Notes under the pieces: generated by a model | Databases searched by the model: none | Told to the model about the DNA's origin: nothing | Seen by the model: the letters and a program-made list of their open reading frames with translations, nothing else | Shown: piece by piece, positions 37,188 to 45,718 of the stretch | Layout: every line of letters begins with the position of its first letter | Position numbering within the stretch: the stretch's first letter is position 1 | From: an uncultured Mailhella sp. | Lineage (GTDB): Bacteria > Desulfobacterota > Desulfovibrionia > Desulfovibrionales > Desulfovibrionaceae | Direction of reading: 5' to 3' | Length of the DNA stretch: 64,000 nt | NCBI GenBank assembly: GCA_910578585.1 | Contig: CAJTRG010000006.1 | Span: 33,131-97,130 of the forward strand | Made by a program: the position numbers and the translations under genes

Positions 37188-37730
37188 TTATTTCGTTATA
37201 TAAAAATATTTATAAAGACTTTTATCTCTGCCTGCCGGAATTGCATTTTTTCCCACAGTAAAGCCTAAGAATTTCACCAGACTGAACGCTGAAGAATTCC
37301 ATGCCGCAGCCATATTCAATAAGACGGAATATTTTGTGAGCACCTTTGCCACAATTTTCCTGCCATACTGCACCAAAAAGCGTTTATGCGGCACTAAACT
37401 TTGCCCCATAAACCAAATTTCGCCCACATTTTTGCCCCATTCAGCTAATTCTGGAACGTCCCCAATGCCTCCAATACCAAGCACTTCTGCCTCTTCCTCA
37501 TCGCTGTTATGATAGAGCAGAAAATACGCCTCACCCTTGCCGACTCGCACACAGGAAAACACTTTTTCCAGCAAATCAGACACAGAAATATGATAGAGCT
37601 GCCATGCTTCATACATTTCATCCTCACTGATACTTGCAAGACAAGACTCGGCATAGGCGTCTATTGCTTCTTCTGAGGCAAAAACAAGTTCATAATCGCC
37701 GTATTTTCCTGCTAAAAATTTTTCTTCCAT
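37188..37730 (-). CDS. GNAT-like phage protein (DUF2833/T7 gp13-like)
   Basis: A 180-residue protein whose second half follows an acyltransferase pattern (AEWGKNVGEIWFMGQSLVP, then VAKVLTKYSVLLNMAAAWN and SLVKFLGFTVG). T7-like phages carry such a DUF2833 protein in the gp13 position, needed for virion assembly. Its ATG directly follows the stop of the tail nozzle gene. A second protein of the same general type is at 45173-45718. Confidence 0.6.
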   Translation of the reverse strand: MEEKFLAGKYGDYELVFASEEAIDAYAESCLASISEDEMYEAWQLYHISVSDLLEKVFSCVRVGKGEAYFLLYHNSDEEEAEVLGIGGIGDVPELAEWGKNVGEIWFMGQSLVPHKRFLVQYGRKIVAKVLTKYSVLLNMAAAWNSSAFSLVKFLGFTVGKNAIPAGRDKSLYKYFYITK

Positions 37731-39869
37731 TTAAGCACCCATTCCCACTTCCGGCAGCAGCGCAAGCACCGTTATGGGCAGAGGCTCATCGCTCATCAGA
37801 CAGGCATAACTTTGTTTTTCAAAGCCTTGCGCCACGCGCATAAAGGCATAACTTGTCTGTAAATTGACTGCCTCGCCGGGCTTTTCGTTTCGGCGCCATT
37901 TGACCTCGTCCATTTGCGCAAAACTTGTGCCGATTTTGGCATAACCGGTATCTCTGAAATACACGCCTATGCCCTGCACATGCTTATATTTTCCCTGCGT
38001 ACCGCCATAGGCACTTTCAGCTTCCAGCGGCATGCTTTTCAGTTTTGCAGTATAAGCTAAGCCGACCACCACGTCGCTTGCGGCATAACCAATATCAATG
38101 CCTACTATCTGCTTTTGTTCACCGTCTTCCTCATAGGAAATCTTTCGTACCCTTTGCGGCGGGCAAACCGCGCCATTTGCCAGAATTGCCGCTTCCAGCC
38201 CTTCTAAATGCTCAAGCCCGCCCACATAGCGAATTGCTTTTCCGTTGTGTTCACCGGCATTATAGGAAAGCCCCGCATCCACATAGAAAAGATACGGAAA
38301 ACTTTCATTCTCACATCTTTGCGTATAACGATTTTCCATGCGTTCAAGGAAATATTTTTTCTCATCTCCCATTTCTCCGGGAACATCTCGTTCCACAACC
38401 ACAAAAAGCTCATCCGCAAAGGAAGAGGGCAGACAGCACACAGCCAGAAATTTTCCCTGTGTGCTGTGCCTGTGCCAGGCAAAAACTTCATGCTCGCGCA
38501 AAAAGGTATGTCCCAGCAAAAGCCCGTCATCGCGCACACACCAGATAATAGAATCAGGGCTTTGCTGATAGGCCCAGTCCGTCAGCGCGTGGCTTTCCAG
38601 CAAATGCCCGGCAAGCACTGCATGGTCAGAGCCCGAATAGGAATCCGTGCCAAAATCATACATAAGATCCCGCATTTCCCTGTGCGTTCTGTTGATATGC
38701 AGCACGCTGTTGCCCACAATGAGGGCAGGAAGCTCGCTGGAACCGCGGTAAGACTGCGGCACAAGGGAAATATCCTCGGCTGTAAGTACCCCGGAATTGC
38801 TTTTGACTTCCCATTCCGTTCCGCCTGTACCCACCAGCAAAGTACGCAAAGAAACAAGCCAGTTTATGCGGGAAACCTCGTTTCCGGCAATGCTGATTTC
38901 CATGGCGTCATCTGCTTTTGTAGGGGAGGATCGCGTAAAAGATTCAAAATTGCCTGTACGCGAAAACCACAAAGTTTGCGGACGCTTTCTCGAACCGGCA
39001 AACACAAGACGCTGCTGGTAAAAGCACACACAGGTAGGATAATTGCCGTCCACAAAGGGATTATGAGCCTCAGGCGGGCAGTCCGTCATATCCGGAGCAA
39101 TATTTTTGGCATCAAAGGCAGGCATCAGACTGCTGCCAATATAGCCGTATTTGCCGTTCTTTTCCTGATAAATGCGGTATTCTGTAGCCTTTTCGCAAGC
39201 CTGCCAAGTAAGCTTTGGATAGCAGGTCTGGCGCAAATTTTCAGGCCCCTGCACAGACGTCGCGGCACTGGCAAGGCTTTCCTCGCCTTCCTCACCAACT
39301 TGCGTCACCACATAAGACCAATTGCGCGTCCCTGTCCCGTCACTGCTTTTTTCACTGCTTGTGCGCACATCATACAGGCTGACTTTCAGCCCTGCCGGCG
39401 GCGCAATTTTCGGGCTGAAATCAAGCTCTTCCAGCTTCCACTGATCATGGGCATAGCGGCAAAGCTTATGCGGAGCAAAATCTTCACTGACCAGATAAAT
39501 TACATCTGCGCTTTGCACAAAACCCATTTTCTTTGCCACTTCATAGGAAAAGGGCGTTGCAATTTCATAGGGATTGCCGTCACTATCAAGCACCTGCCCC
39601 TCACGGGTAAAAATGGATAGCTTCTTTTCGCTCCAGGCAAGGACATAGGTTTCTGAAGCGGAGAAAATAAAGGGCATAAGCCGTGTTTTGCCCGCAAGTG
39701 TGGCAAGATAGCGCAAACCGTTTCGTTTGCTGGCGCCTCCGTGGGGATGAACCAGCATATTTTCTAAAAGACTGCACCCGGTATGATACCGTGCCAAATC
39801 AACCCGCACTGCCAGCGAAGGCGAAAGCTCACCCGCTGTAAAACTGCTTTGAAATCCAGAAAATGCCAT
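37731..39869 (-). CDS. Tail nozzle / tail tubular protein B-like (T7 gp12-like)
   Basis: A 712-residue structural protein. The N-terminus SFTAGELSPSLAVRVDLARY and PHGGASKRNGLRYLA is characteristic of podovirus and related stabilisation/nozzle proteins. YQQRLVFAGSRKRPQTLWFS is a second strong family block, from the beta-propeller part. Its ATG shares one base with the stop of the gp11-like gene (TAATG). It would form the distal tube of a short tail. Confidence 0.88.
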   Translation of the reverse strand: MAFSGFQSSFTAGELSPSLAVRVDLARYHTGCSLLENMLVHPHGGASKRNGLRYLATLAGKTRLMPFIFSASETYVLAWSEKKLSIFTREGQVLDSDGNPYEIATPFSYEVAKKMGFVQSADVIYLVSEDFAPHKLCRYAHDQWKLEELDFSPKIAPPAGLKVSLYDVRTSSEKSSDGTGTRNWSYVVTQVGEEGEESLASAATSVQGPENLRQTCYPKLTWQACEKATEYRIYQEKNGKYGYIGSSLMPAFDAKNIAPDMTDCPPEAHNPFVDGNYPTCVCFYQQRLVFAGSRKRPQTLWFSRTGNFESFTRSSPTKADDAMEISIAGNEVSRINWLVSLRTLLVGTGGTEWEVKSNSGVLTAEDISLVPQSYRGSSELPALIVGNSVLHINRTHREMRDLMYDFGTDSYSGSDHAVLAGHLLESHALTDWAYQQSPDSIIWCVRDDGLLLGHTFLREHEVFAWHRHSTQGKFLAVCCLPSSFADELFVVVERDVPGEMGDEKKYFLERMENRYTQRCENESFPYLFYVDAGLSYNAGEHNGKAIRYVGGLEHLEGLEAAILANGAVCPPQRVRKISYEEDGEQKQIVGIDIGYAASDVVVGLAYTAKLKSMPLEAESAYGGTQGKYKHVQGIGVYFRDTGYAKIGTSFAQMDEVKWRRNEKPGEAVNLQTSYAFMRVAQGFEKQSYACLMSDEPLPITVLALLPEVGMGA

Positions 39870-40507
39870 TATCTTCGTGCCTCCAGATACCAGGACTTGC
39901 GGGCAGCCAAAGAGCCCTCTTTACAGTCCGCGCTTTTGGCTTTTTCAAAGGCACGGCTTGCCATTTCCTGTAAACTCTGCACAAGGCCGGATGCGCCGCC
40001 AAGGCTCAAACTAAGCTCACTGGCCAGCTGCCAGGCAAAGGCATCAGTAAAAAGACTGTCCCAAATGCCGGGATCATCCGCATAGCTTGTGCAGGTCAAA
40101 ATGGCTTTGTGGCAGGAGGTGACAATAACCTTAGTCCCGTCTGAAATCCGCTCCACTGTATAGTCAAAGCTCTCCGTATAATAATTTCCCTTTCTGCCCA
40201 TAACCGGATTTATGGCTAAAATCTGCATGCACTCTTCCGGATATTGATAATACAGCAGGCTCTGATACAAAATATTGTCTTTAAACATGCTTTCCGCAGC
40301 CCCGGCTCCAAGCAGGGCAAGAGCTATTTCTTTTGTCGCAAAATGCCATGGATAGGCACGCAAAGCCGATTTCAGCACATAGGGAAATTTTATGGCACAT
40401 TGCCTTGCTTCTGTGCTTGCTTCGCCAAGGCTGGTAATTTGCGCAATACTGTGCCCGCCCATGCGGCTTAAGGCTAAATTGCAAACATCAACTTGTGATA
40501 ACGCCAT
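39869..40507 (-). CDS. Tail adaptor / tail tubular protein A-like (T7 gp11-like)
   Basis: A 212-residue protein that would form the ring between portal and nozzle. The start MALSQVDVCNLALSRMGG and the block ALRAYPWHFATKE are typical of gp11-like adaptors. I chose the ATG at 40507 for its AGAGGAA site; an ATG at 40552 lies in the palindrome upstream. Confidence 0.87.
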   Translation of the reverse strand: MALSQVDVCNLALSRMGGHSIAQITSLGEASTEARQCAIKFPYVLKSALRAYPWHFATKEIALALLGAGAAESMFKDNILYQSLLYYQYPEECMQILAINPVMGRKGNYYTESFDYTVERISDGTKVIVTSCHKAILTCTSYADDPGIWDSLFTDAFAWQLASELSLSLGGASGLVQSLQEMASRAFEKAKSADCKEGSLAARKSWYLEARR

Positions 40508-40529
40508 AGTTCCTCTTTTTTTATTTTCT

Positions 40530-40552
40530 ATGGGGGAAATGATTTCCCCCAT
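40530..40552. repeat. 23-bp perfect palindrome
   Basis: Arms ATGGGGGAAAT (40530-40540) and ATTTCCCCCAT (40542-40552) around one G. A shorter version of the same palindrome (GGGAAAT/ATTTCCC) is at 57003-57017 beside a dispersed 71-bp repeat. Confidence 0.8.
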
Positions 40553-40585
40553 CCCCCCTCATGTTAAACCGTTATCCCCAAAGCC

Positions 40586-40984
40586 TTAGCCTTGTCTGTC
40601 GAGCACAAGACCAGCGGTAATTGCCCCTGCTGAGGCTGCTTCATCCACCTCATAATACACGCGCAAGTATTTACCGGCTTTTGGAGGCAAAGAGCCAAAG
40701 GCTAAAGAACAGGGTTTTGCCACGTCTTCTGCCGCAAGAACTTTGCTGGATAAAATAGTCTGCCAATCGCTTTCAGCAAGGCTTTCCAAAGGCTTATCCG
40801 CATTGGAAGACTGGATATGCACAGTGAGGGTCTCAAGCCCGGCAAAGCCTTCAGCCACCTGCACAGTGGGGAAAATGGGCATGCCTGTGCCTTCCATAAC
40901 ACCAAGATCAAGACATTTTTCGCTGGCCTGACTTTTGGTGATTTTTTGAGCATGAGAGAAAAGCAATTCTTTGTCTAAATACAT
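40586..40984 (-). CDS. Bbp16-like capsid-associated protein
   Basis: A 132-residue protein starting MYLDKELLFSHAQKIT, the form found in the Bbp16 family of Bordetella podovirus BPP-1 and relatives. The sequence is a small beta-rich domain (YLRVYYEVDEAASAGAITAG) and probably stabilises the capsid. It directly follows the major capsid gene, the same order as in BPP-1-like phages. Confidence 0.8.
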   Translation of the reverse strand: MYLDKELLFSHAQKITKSQASEKCLDLGVMEGTGMPIFPTVQVAEGFAGLETLTVHIQSSNADKPLESLAESDWQTILSSKVLAAEDVAKPCSLAFGSLPPKAGKYLRVYYEVDEAASAGAITAGLVLDRQG

Positions 40985-41063
40985 AGATTTTCCTTTTATT
41001 TTGAAATGTTAGCAAAATTTTCCACTAGCGCCTCTTCGCTCTATACGAAACGACTCGTCGCCC

Positions 41064-42062
41064 TTATACAAGGGCTTCCTCGTCGTTGCGAAGCGCATCC
41101 ACGCGGCGGATAGGAATGCCAAGGAAATGGGTCACAGGCTTGCCTTCGATTTGCTCAATGGAAAGCTGCACATTGGCTTTTTCCATGGCCATGATATCAA
41201 GAATAGTCTTGACATCTCTGTTCATGTACCACGCCATTTGCGCCTTGTTCGCGGAAGGAATTTTGTTGGCGGCTGCAATCATAAGGCGGATAAGGTTTGT
41301 GCCGGCATTTTGGGTTGTGCCGTTGATAATATTCGCAAAACTTGCAGTATCAATATTGCAGATGCGCACAGCATAGCGCCAGTCACGAAGGGAAAGACCG
41401 CAATCCCATTTGAAATGGCTACGATAGCCCTGATAATGCCCGCCGTTGTCGTCAAGCAGTGTTTGTTCGCCAAGGTCTTTGATTTGCAGACCGGCTTGAG
41501 AACCCTTGGGGAAAATGCCGTGCATGGTGCTTTCACCCCAGCCGCAAAGCCAGACAGAAGTGTTGGTTTTGCCCTTGCCGCCAAAATTGAGTACGTTTTC
41601 CGCGCTGTCAAAGCCGGAAAGAGCATTGTAGCGGGGGCTTAAGCCCATAAACTTTTGCGGCTCTTCGTGGGTATTGCCATAGAAAAGGGTCTTTGCCATT
41701 TCCTGATTCATGGCTTCCACAAAGCCCGCTTCTTCGCTCATGCGCCAGTCCGCACTGGCACCGTTCAAATCAGCCAGAGATTTATCCACTTCGGCATAGG
41801 CTTCGAGCATGCCGCAGCTGTCGTCCACGCTTTTGGTGGTGCTTTTGCTGGGCTGCACGCCATAGTTCAAAAGGCGCCAGGTGGCAAAAGGAAGCCCTGT
41901 GCGGATAGTGGTTCTGTGGCCGGTGGGCAAATTGCCTTCAAGCCAAAGAGCGTCTTCCAAAATTTCATTGGTTTGCGCCATAATTTCCACTAATTTGGCG
42001 ATTTTGCCTGTGCTGTCAAAACGTTTTGCACAATCAAGCAAGGTTACTGCATTTGCACTCAT
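41064..42062 (-). CDS. Phage major capsid protein (Bbp17-like)
   Basis: A 332-residue shell protein of the HK97-fold BPP-1/Bbp17 group. Family blocks are ILEDALWLEGNLPTGHRTTI, RTGLPFATWRLLNYGVQPSK and the C-terminal FLGIPIRRVDAL. A strong AAGGAG site precedes the ATG. The neighbours are scaffold upstream and Bbp16-like downstream. Confidence 0.9.
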   Translation of the reverse strand: MSANAVTLLDCAKRFDSTGKIAKLVEIMAQTNEILEDALWLEGNLPTGHRTTIRTGLPFATWRLLNYGVQPSKSTTKSVDDSCGMLEAYAEVDKSLADLNGASADWRMSEEAGFVEAMNQEMAKTLFYGNTHEEPQKFMGLSPRYNALSGFDSAENVLNFGGKGKTNTSVWLCGWGESTMHGIFPKGSQAGLQIKDLGEQTLLDDNGGHYQGYRSHFKWDCGLSLRDWRYAVRICNIDTASFANIINGTTQNAGTNLIRLMIAAANKIPSANKAQMAWYMNRDVKTILDIMAMEKANVQLSIEQIEGKPVTHFLGIPIRRVDALRNDEEALV

Positions 42063-42139
42063 TGTTGCTCCTTATAGAAATTAAATATTGTTAATATATT
42101 GAAAATAATGAGTTATTTCACTCATTACTCTTTTATCCG

Positions 42140-42844
42140 TTACTCTTTCACCATGGACGGATAAAAGAGCTCGGCCACAGAACGTTCTGCCGGGCTTTCC
42201 TTGGCTCTCGGCATTTCCTTTTCTGCCAGCGCCCTGCCCACGCGGTACATAAAGCGCACCACTTCCGGATGAGAGCCAAAGCCTGTATCGTTGAGGATTT
42301 TTGCCAGTGAGCCGTCGTCAAAGCGCAAAATTGCCGCCCGCGCATAACGCATATTGTCGTAAAAGCCCATGCCGCCAAATTCACTGTCTTCTTCACAAGC
42401 CTTTTGCATGGACTTTAGAAGTTCTTCCTGTTCCTGACTTTGCTTTTTGCTTTGCCCCAGCACGTATTTTTCATAGAACCTGGCCATGAGCCGGGCATTT
42501 TCAAGACTCATATTCTGCTCAAAGGCAAAGCGTTTGAACTCATCAATAAGCAGAGTATCCACCACGGTTTCCGGGGAAAACTGGAAGACATAATCCTCAG
42601 GGCTTAGAAGCTGTGCTTTTGTGAGCAGTGTTTCCTGTGCCGCTGGAGCCTGCACTGCCTCTGCGGTTTGTTCTGACGGAACAATAACCTGAGCTGCAAC
42701 CGGAGCAGCAGGGGAAGCTGCAACGGAAGCTGCCTGTGCCGCCGGCACAGGATTTTGCGCTTGTGAACTTTCTGCCGCCGTGCCTGTCCCCTGACCTGCT
42801 TGTGAAGCCGTTTGCGGACGAATAATAATTTCTGTTTCTGCCAT
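42140..42844 (-). CDS. Probable phage scaffold protein
   Basis: A 234-residue protein with a low-complexity Ala/Gln/Pro half (residues 1-85) and a helical charged half (about 90-234). There is no transmembrane part. Acid-rich, partly disordered proteins just before the capsid gene are usually scaffolds; this call rests on composition and position. AAGGAG precedes the ATG. Confidence 0.7.
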   Translation of the reverse strand: MAETEIIIRPQTASQAGQGTGTAAESSQAQNPVPAAQAASVAASPAAPVAAQVIVPSEQTAEAVQAPAAQETLLTKAQLLSPEDYVFQFSPETVVDTLLIDEFKRFAFEQNMSLENARLMARFYEKYVLGQSKKQSQEQEELLKSMQKACEEDSEFGGMGFYDNMRYARAAILRFDDGSLAKILNDTGFGSHPEVVRFMYRVGRALAEKEMPRAKESPAERSVAELFYPSMVKE

Positions 42845-42853
42845 AATTTCTCC

Positions 42854-43126
42854 TTATTCTTGTTCCTGAATTTGGATAAGATATTTTGCGCCGAGTGCAT
42901 AAAGACGGTGATAGAGCATGAGCCCCAGACTTCGCTTGCCTTCAAGATAGGCATAGACATTGGGGTTTGCCACGGGAATTTCAGCAAATACGCCGGCAGC
43001 AAGGAGCAAATCTTTCAAGAAGCGTCTGCCCTGCTCGCTTTGAGCAATGAACAGCAAATCCGCTTGAAATTGTCCTTCGAGCTCTTTTTGTGAGCCTTTT
43101 TCCTGCCAGAATTCTTTTTGTTTCAT
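42854..43126 (-). CDS. Bbp19-family phage protein
   Basis: A 90-residue helical protein with EQGRRFLKDLLLAAGVFAEI and YAYLEGKRSLGLMLYHRLYA, the pattern of the Bbp19 family found between portal and scaffold genes of BPP-1-like phages. The molecular role is not known. It starts 2 bp after the portal gene stop. Confidence 0.8.
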   Translation of the reverse strand: MKQKEFWQEKGSQKELEGQFQADLLFIAQSEQGRRFLKDLLLAAGVFAEIPVANPNVYAYLEGKRSLGLMLYHRLYALGAKYLIQIQEQE

Positions 43127-43128
43127 GG

Positions 43129-44811
43129 TTACTCCTCTTCTGTTTTTGCTGGAGCCTGCAAACTTTCCACTAAAGAACCGGCAAGATTTTTGCTGTTGAG
43201 ATCTACTTCACTGAGCTCCTTTGCCATGGCGGTGCCTTTTTCCAGTATTTGCCAGGCTTTCTGCTCCTGCATGTTTTGGGCAGTTTCCATTCTTCGCACT
43301 TCGCGCAGGGCAAGTACCTGTTCCCTGCCCCGCAAAAGGGAAAGGGGCACGCCTAAAAGCTTGGCATTGTGCACCAGCATTTCATCCAAATCCAAATTAT
43401 CCAGCACTTCCGGGCTGATCTTTGCAAGATTCCCGGCAAAGGCCATAATATTTTCAATGGCGCTGATATCTGTACTTTTTTGCGCCAGAGCAAGGCTTGA
43501 CTGCATTTCAATTTCCCATTCCCTGCCCTGCAGGAGCGGGGGCGTGGGCAGTATTTTGCCGTAACGCTTCATTATCCCCAAAACGCGCTGAATCAGGGGC
43601 TGGAAGAGTTCACTTCTCAGCCGTTCCAGCGTGGGGCCCAGCATGAGCAACTTTTCTGCATTGCGCTCATAAACTTCTGTGGCGGTCATGCGTTTGTCAG
43701 ACTGGGTCAGAAGCAGGAATAAATCCTTATAGAAATGCTCGCCGATTTGCCGGCGTATTTGCTGTAAATAAGCATCCAGCGCCTGTAAATTTGCCTGTAT
43801 CTGATAGGTTGGGGTAATGGACGGCAGCTGGCTGTTCATATCCACAAAGTTTGCAAAGCCCGGACGCAGCGAAAACTCCCCGCCCTGATTGCGCAAAGAA
43901 TTAGACACATTCATGGGCGGATTGATTTCCAGTTCCAAAGCCTGCAAACCGTCCTGCCGCATACGCTGGAGCATATGCACATCAGGCAGAGCATCCATGC
44001 CCGGGCCGCGGCCGTACACATCCTGCCCTGTCACATCCCAGCGCGGGCAGCAGGCCGGAAATTCCTCGTAGCCGTCCTCTTCCAGCAGAAAATTGCCCTG
44101 CCCCTGCAAAACGTAATAGGATGCATAACGCCGATTGCGGGCGTCAATCTTATTGGGATCGTACTTTACGCGCGGCTCAATGGCATGGATCACCGTAAAG
44201 GTCTGTAAACTGTCCTTTTCTGCCAGCTCCTTAATCCGCTCCGGATACGCTTCAAAACGCTGCATAATCTGCCGTGCGTTCATGCTCATGGTATGATAGA
44301 GCGTATCGACCCGCCCCTTGGCATCACAGTCGAGGTAATACTCGCCAATGGTCAAATTGCGGCAGCGGATCACCTCATCCTGATCCTCTTCAATCAAGAA
44401 ACAGGCAGTGCCAAAACCCGCCAGTTCCGCATAATGAGCATGCACAGTGGGATAAAAATTAGAACCGGAAAGCACCGCATGCACCCGCTCCTGTGTATCC
44501 TGAAGCCACTTGCCAATGCCTTCAGCCTGCTCCAATTCCTTGTCTTTCAAAGCAAAGCGAAACCACGGACGAGCAGGAGAGCTTAAGCCTCCGTGCATGC
44601 CGGCTGCCAAAATGCGCAGGGCATAGAGCGCCGTGCTGTCTACAATTTCTCCGTGTTTCTTGAAGCCTTTATTATGGCTTTCTGCCGACCATTTCCCTTT
44701 ATTGGGGAGCATGAGGGCAGCAATTTCTTTCCACTGTTCTTCCCATGTGCGCCGCTCCTTCTCAAGTTCATGAAAGCGCCGCAAAACATGCTGAACACAT
44801 TCTTTTTCCAT
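43129..44811 (-). CDS. Phage portal (head-tail connector) protein
   Basis: A protein of about 560 residues of the podovirus portal type. It has RRTWEEQWKEIAALMLPNKG and LRILAAGMHGGLSSPARPWF at the start, a wing domain, and TEVYERNAEKLLMLGPTLER near residue 385. The start at 44811 has a GGGGCGG site; an in-frame TTG at 44832 lies inside the preceding gene. The portal forms the DNA entry ring. Confidence 0.92.
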   Translation of the reverse strand: MEKECVQHVLRRFHELEKERRTWEEQWKEIAALMLPNKGKWSAESHNKGFKKHGEIVDSTALYALRILAAGMHGGLSSPARPWFRFALKDKELEQAEGIGKWLQDTQERVHAVLSGSNFYPTVHAHYAELAGFGTACFLIEEDQDEVIRCRNLTIGEYYLDCDAKGRVDTLYHTMSMNARQIMQRFEAYPERIKELAEKDSLQTFTVIHAIEPRVKYDPNKIDARNRRYASYYVLQGQGNFLLEEDGYEEFPACCPRWDVTGQDVYGRGPGMDALPDVHMLQRMRQDGLQALELEINPPMNVSNSLRNQGGEFSLRPGFANFVDMNSQLPSITPTYQIQANLQALDAYLQQIRRQIGEHFYKDLFLLLTQSDKRMTATEVYERNAEKLLMLGPTLERLRSELFQPLIQRVLGIMKRYGKILPTPPLLQGREWEIEMQSSLALAQKSTDISAIENIMAFAGNLAKISPEVLDNLDLDEMLVHNAKLLGVPLSLLRGREQVLALREVRRMETAQNMQEQKAWQILEKGTAMAKELSEVDLNSKNLAGSLVESLQAPAKTEEE

Positions 44812-44821
44812 AGCGCCGCCC

Positions 44822-45040
44822 CTAGCCGCCAAGCAGTGTCTTTTTCTGACTGTTGGCAGTACTTTCCAAACCTAAGCCGCTTGTCAGCACTGTTTTAGAG
44901 TGCCCCAAAGCGCTGGCACGTCTCCGTCTTTCCTCATCCCCTGCCTGTTTCACGCTGGTATCAGCTTCCACTGGCGCTGGAGCAGGAATTTCCACTTCTG
45001 CCGATGCCGGCGCTGAATAATGTTTTCCTCCGCCGCCCAT
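44822..45040 (-). CDS. Small phage protein upstream of the portal gene
   Basis: A 72-residue protein with a Gly-rich start MGGGGKHYSAP, an Ala/Pro/Glu linker and a basic segment DEERRRRASALG. An excellent AAGGAGG site precedes it. Small Gly-rich proteins occur upstream of portals in this phage group, perhaps as part of the packaging or head vertex. No domain is recognised. Confidence 0.6.
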   Translation of the reverse strand: MGGGGKHYSAPASAEVEIPAPAPVEADTSVKQAGDEERRRRASALGHSKTVLTSGLGLESTANSQKKTLLGG

Positions 45041-45082
45041 ATAAACCTCCTTAATATTTTTTTATTTTTCGGGGGAGATAAT

Positions 45083-45140
45083 CATCTCTGCTGTCGCTAT
45101 CCGTAAAGCTCGTAAACTCGCTAACGGCTACCGCTCCCTC
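45083..45140. repeat. Degenerate copy of the dispersed 71-bp repeat
   Basis: ATCTCTGCTGTC, then CCGTAAAGCTCG, AAACTCGCTAACGG, follow the order of ATCTCTGCTGTCC, CTGTAAGCCTCG and CATACTCGGCATAACAG at 61521 onward, with substitutions and small gaps. It lies in the phage cluster gap 45041-45172. Confidence 0.5.
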
Positions 45141-45172
45141 GCACCCCCATATATTTTCTTTGAGATATGTAG

Positions 45173-45718
45173 CTATTCTCGTGCCCGTATTTGTTCCCGT
45201 GTTAATATGCTGACTATTCCGCTCTTATACGCATTTTTGCGCGCAAAGAAGCAAGCCTCAGGCAGTTCTGCCGCCAGTCGAAAGCCCAGTTTTTGGATAA
45301 AGGCAAGGGCATGGCGGTAAGGCTTTGGCGTCAGCCCGTACAAAGCTGAAAGCACGTAGTCGCCCTTGGTATCTTTGCAAAATAAAAGGCTTTTCACCAC
45401 ATAGAGCCCGACAGCTTCCTGCTCGCAAAAGGCGTCACGCAAAAAGCAAAAATGAATCATCACGCTCTTGCAAAGGGGATTATTGAGCCAGTAGAGAGCC
45501 TTGATTTTGCCGTCAGCTCCAGCCACAAAGCGGGCATCCTTGTCCTTTGCGGTAAGCCACATCCGAAAGCTGGCAAAATCTGCCATTTCCCCGTCAAAGA
45601 ACAAAACAGGATTCAGTTTATCTTCTTGAAATTGTTTCCAAAAAGTATACAGCACTTCAAAATTCTGCTGCTTTGCCCAAAGAGTCTGATAGGAATAGTA
45701 AGAAAGATTATTTGACAA
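45173..45718 (-). CDS. Second GNAT-like phage protein, probable TTG start
   Basis: About 181 residues. The best ribosome site in the region is GGGGAGG with seven-base spacing to a TTG at 45718, giving MSNNLSYYSYQTLWAKQQ; an ATG at 45745 exists but overlaps terL further. The second half (KSVMIHFCFLRDAFCEQEAV, HALAFIQKLGFRLAAEL) has a GNAT-like end, like the gp13-type gene at 37188. Position after terL suggests a virion or assembly role. Confidence 0.55.
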   Translation of the reverse strand: MSNNLSYYSYQTLWAKQQNFEVLYTFWKQFQEDKLNPVLFFDGEMADFASFRMWLTAKDKDARFVAGADGKIKALYWLNNPLCKSVMIHFCFLRDAFCEQEAVGLYVVKSLLFCKDTKGDYVLSALYGLTPKPYRHALAFIQKLGFRLAAELPEACFFARKNAYKSGIVSILTREQIRARE

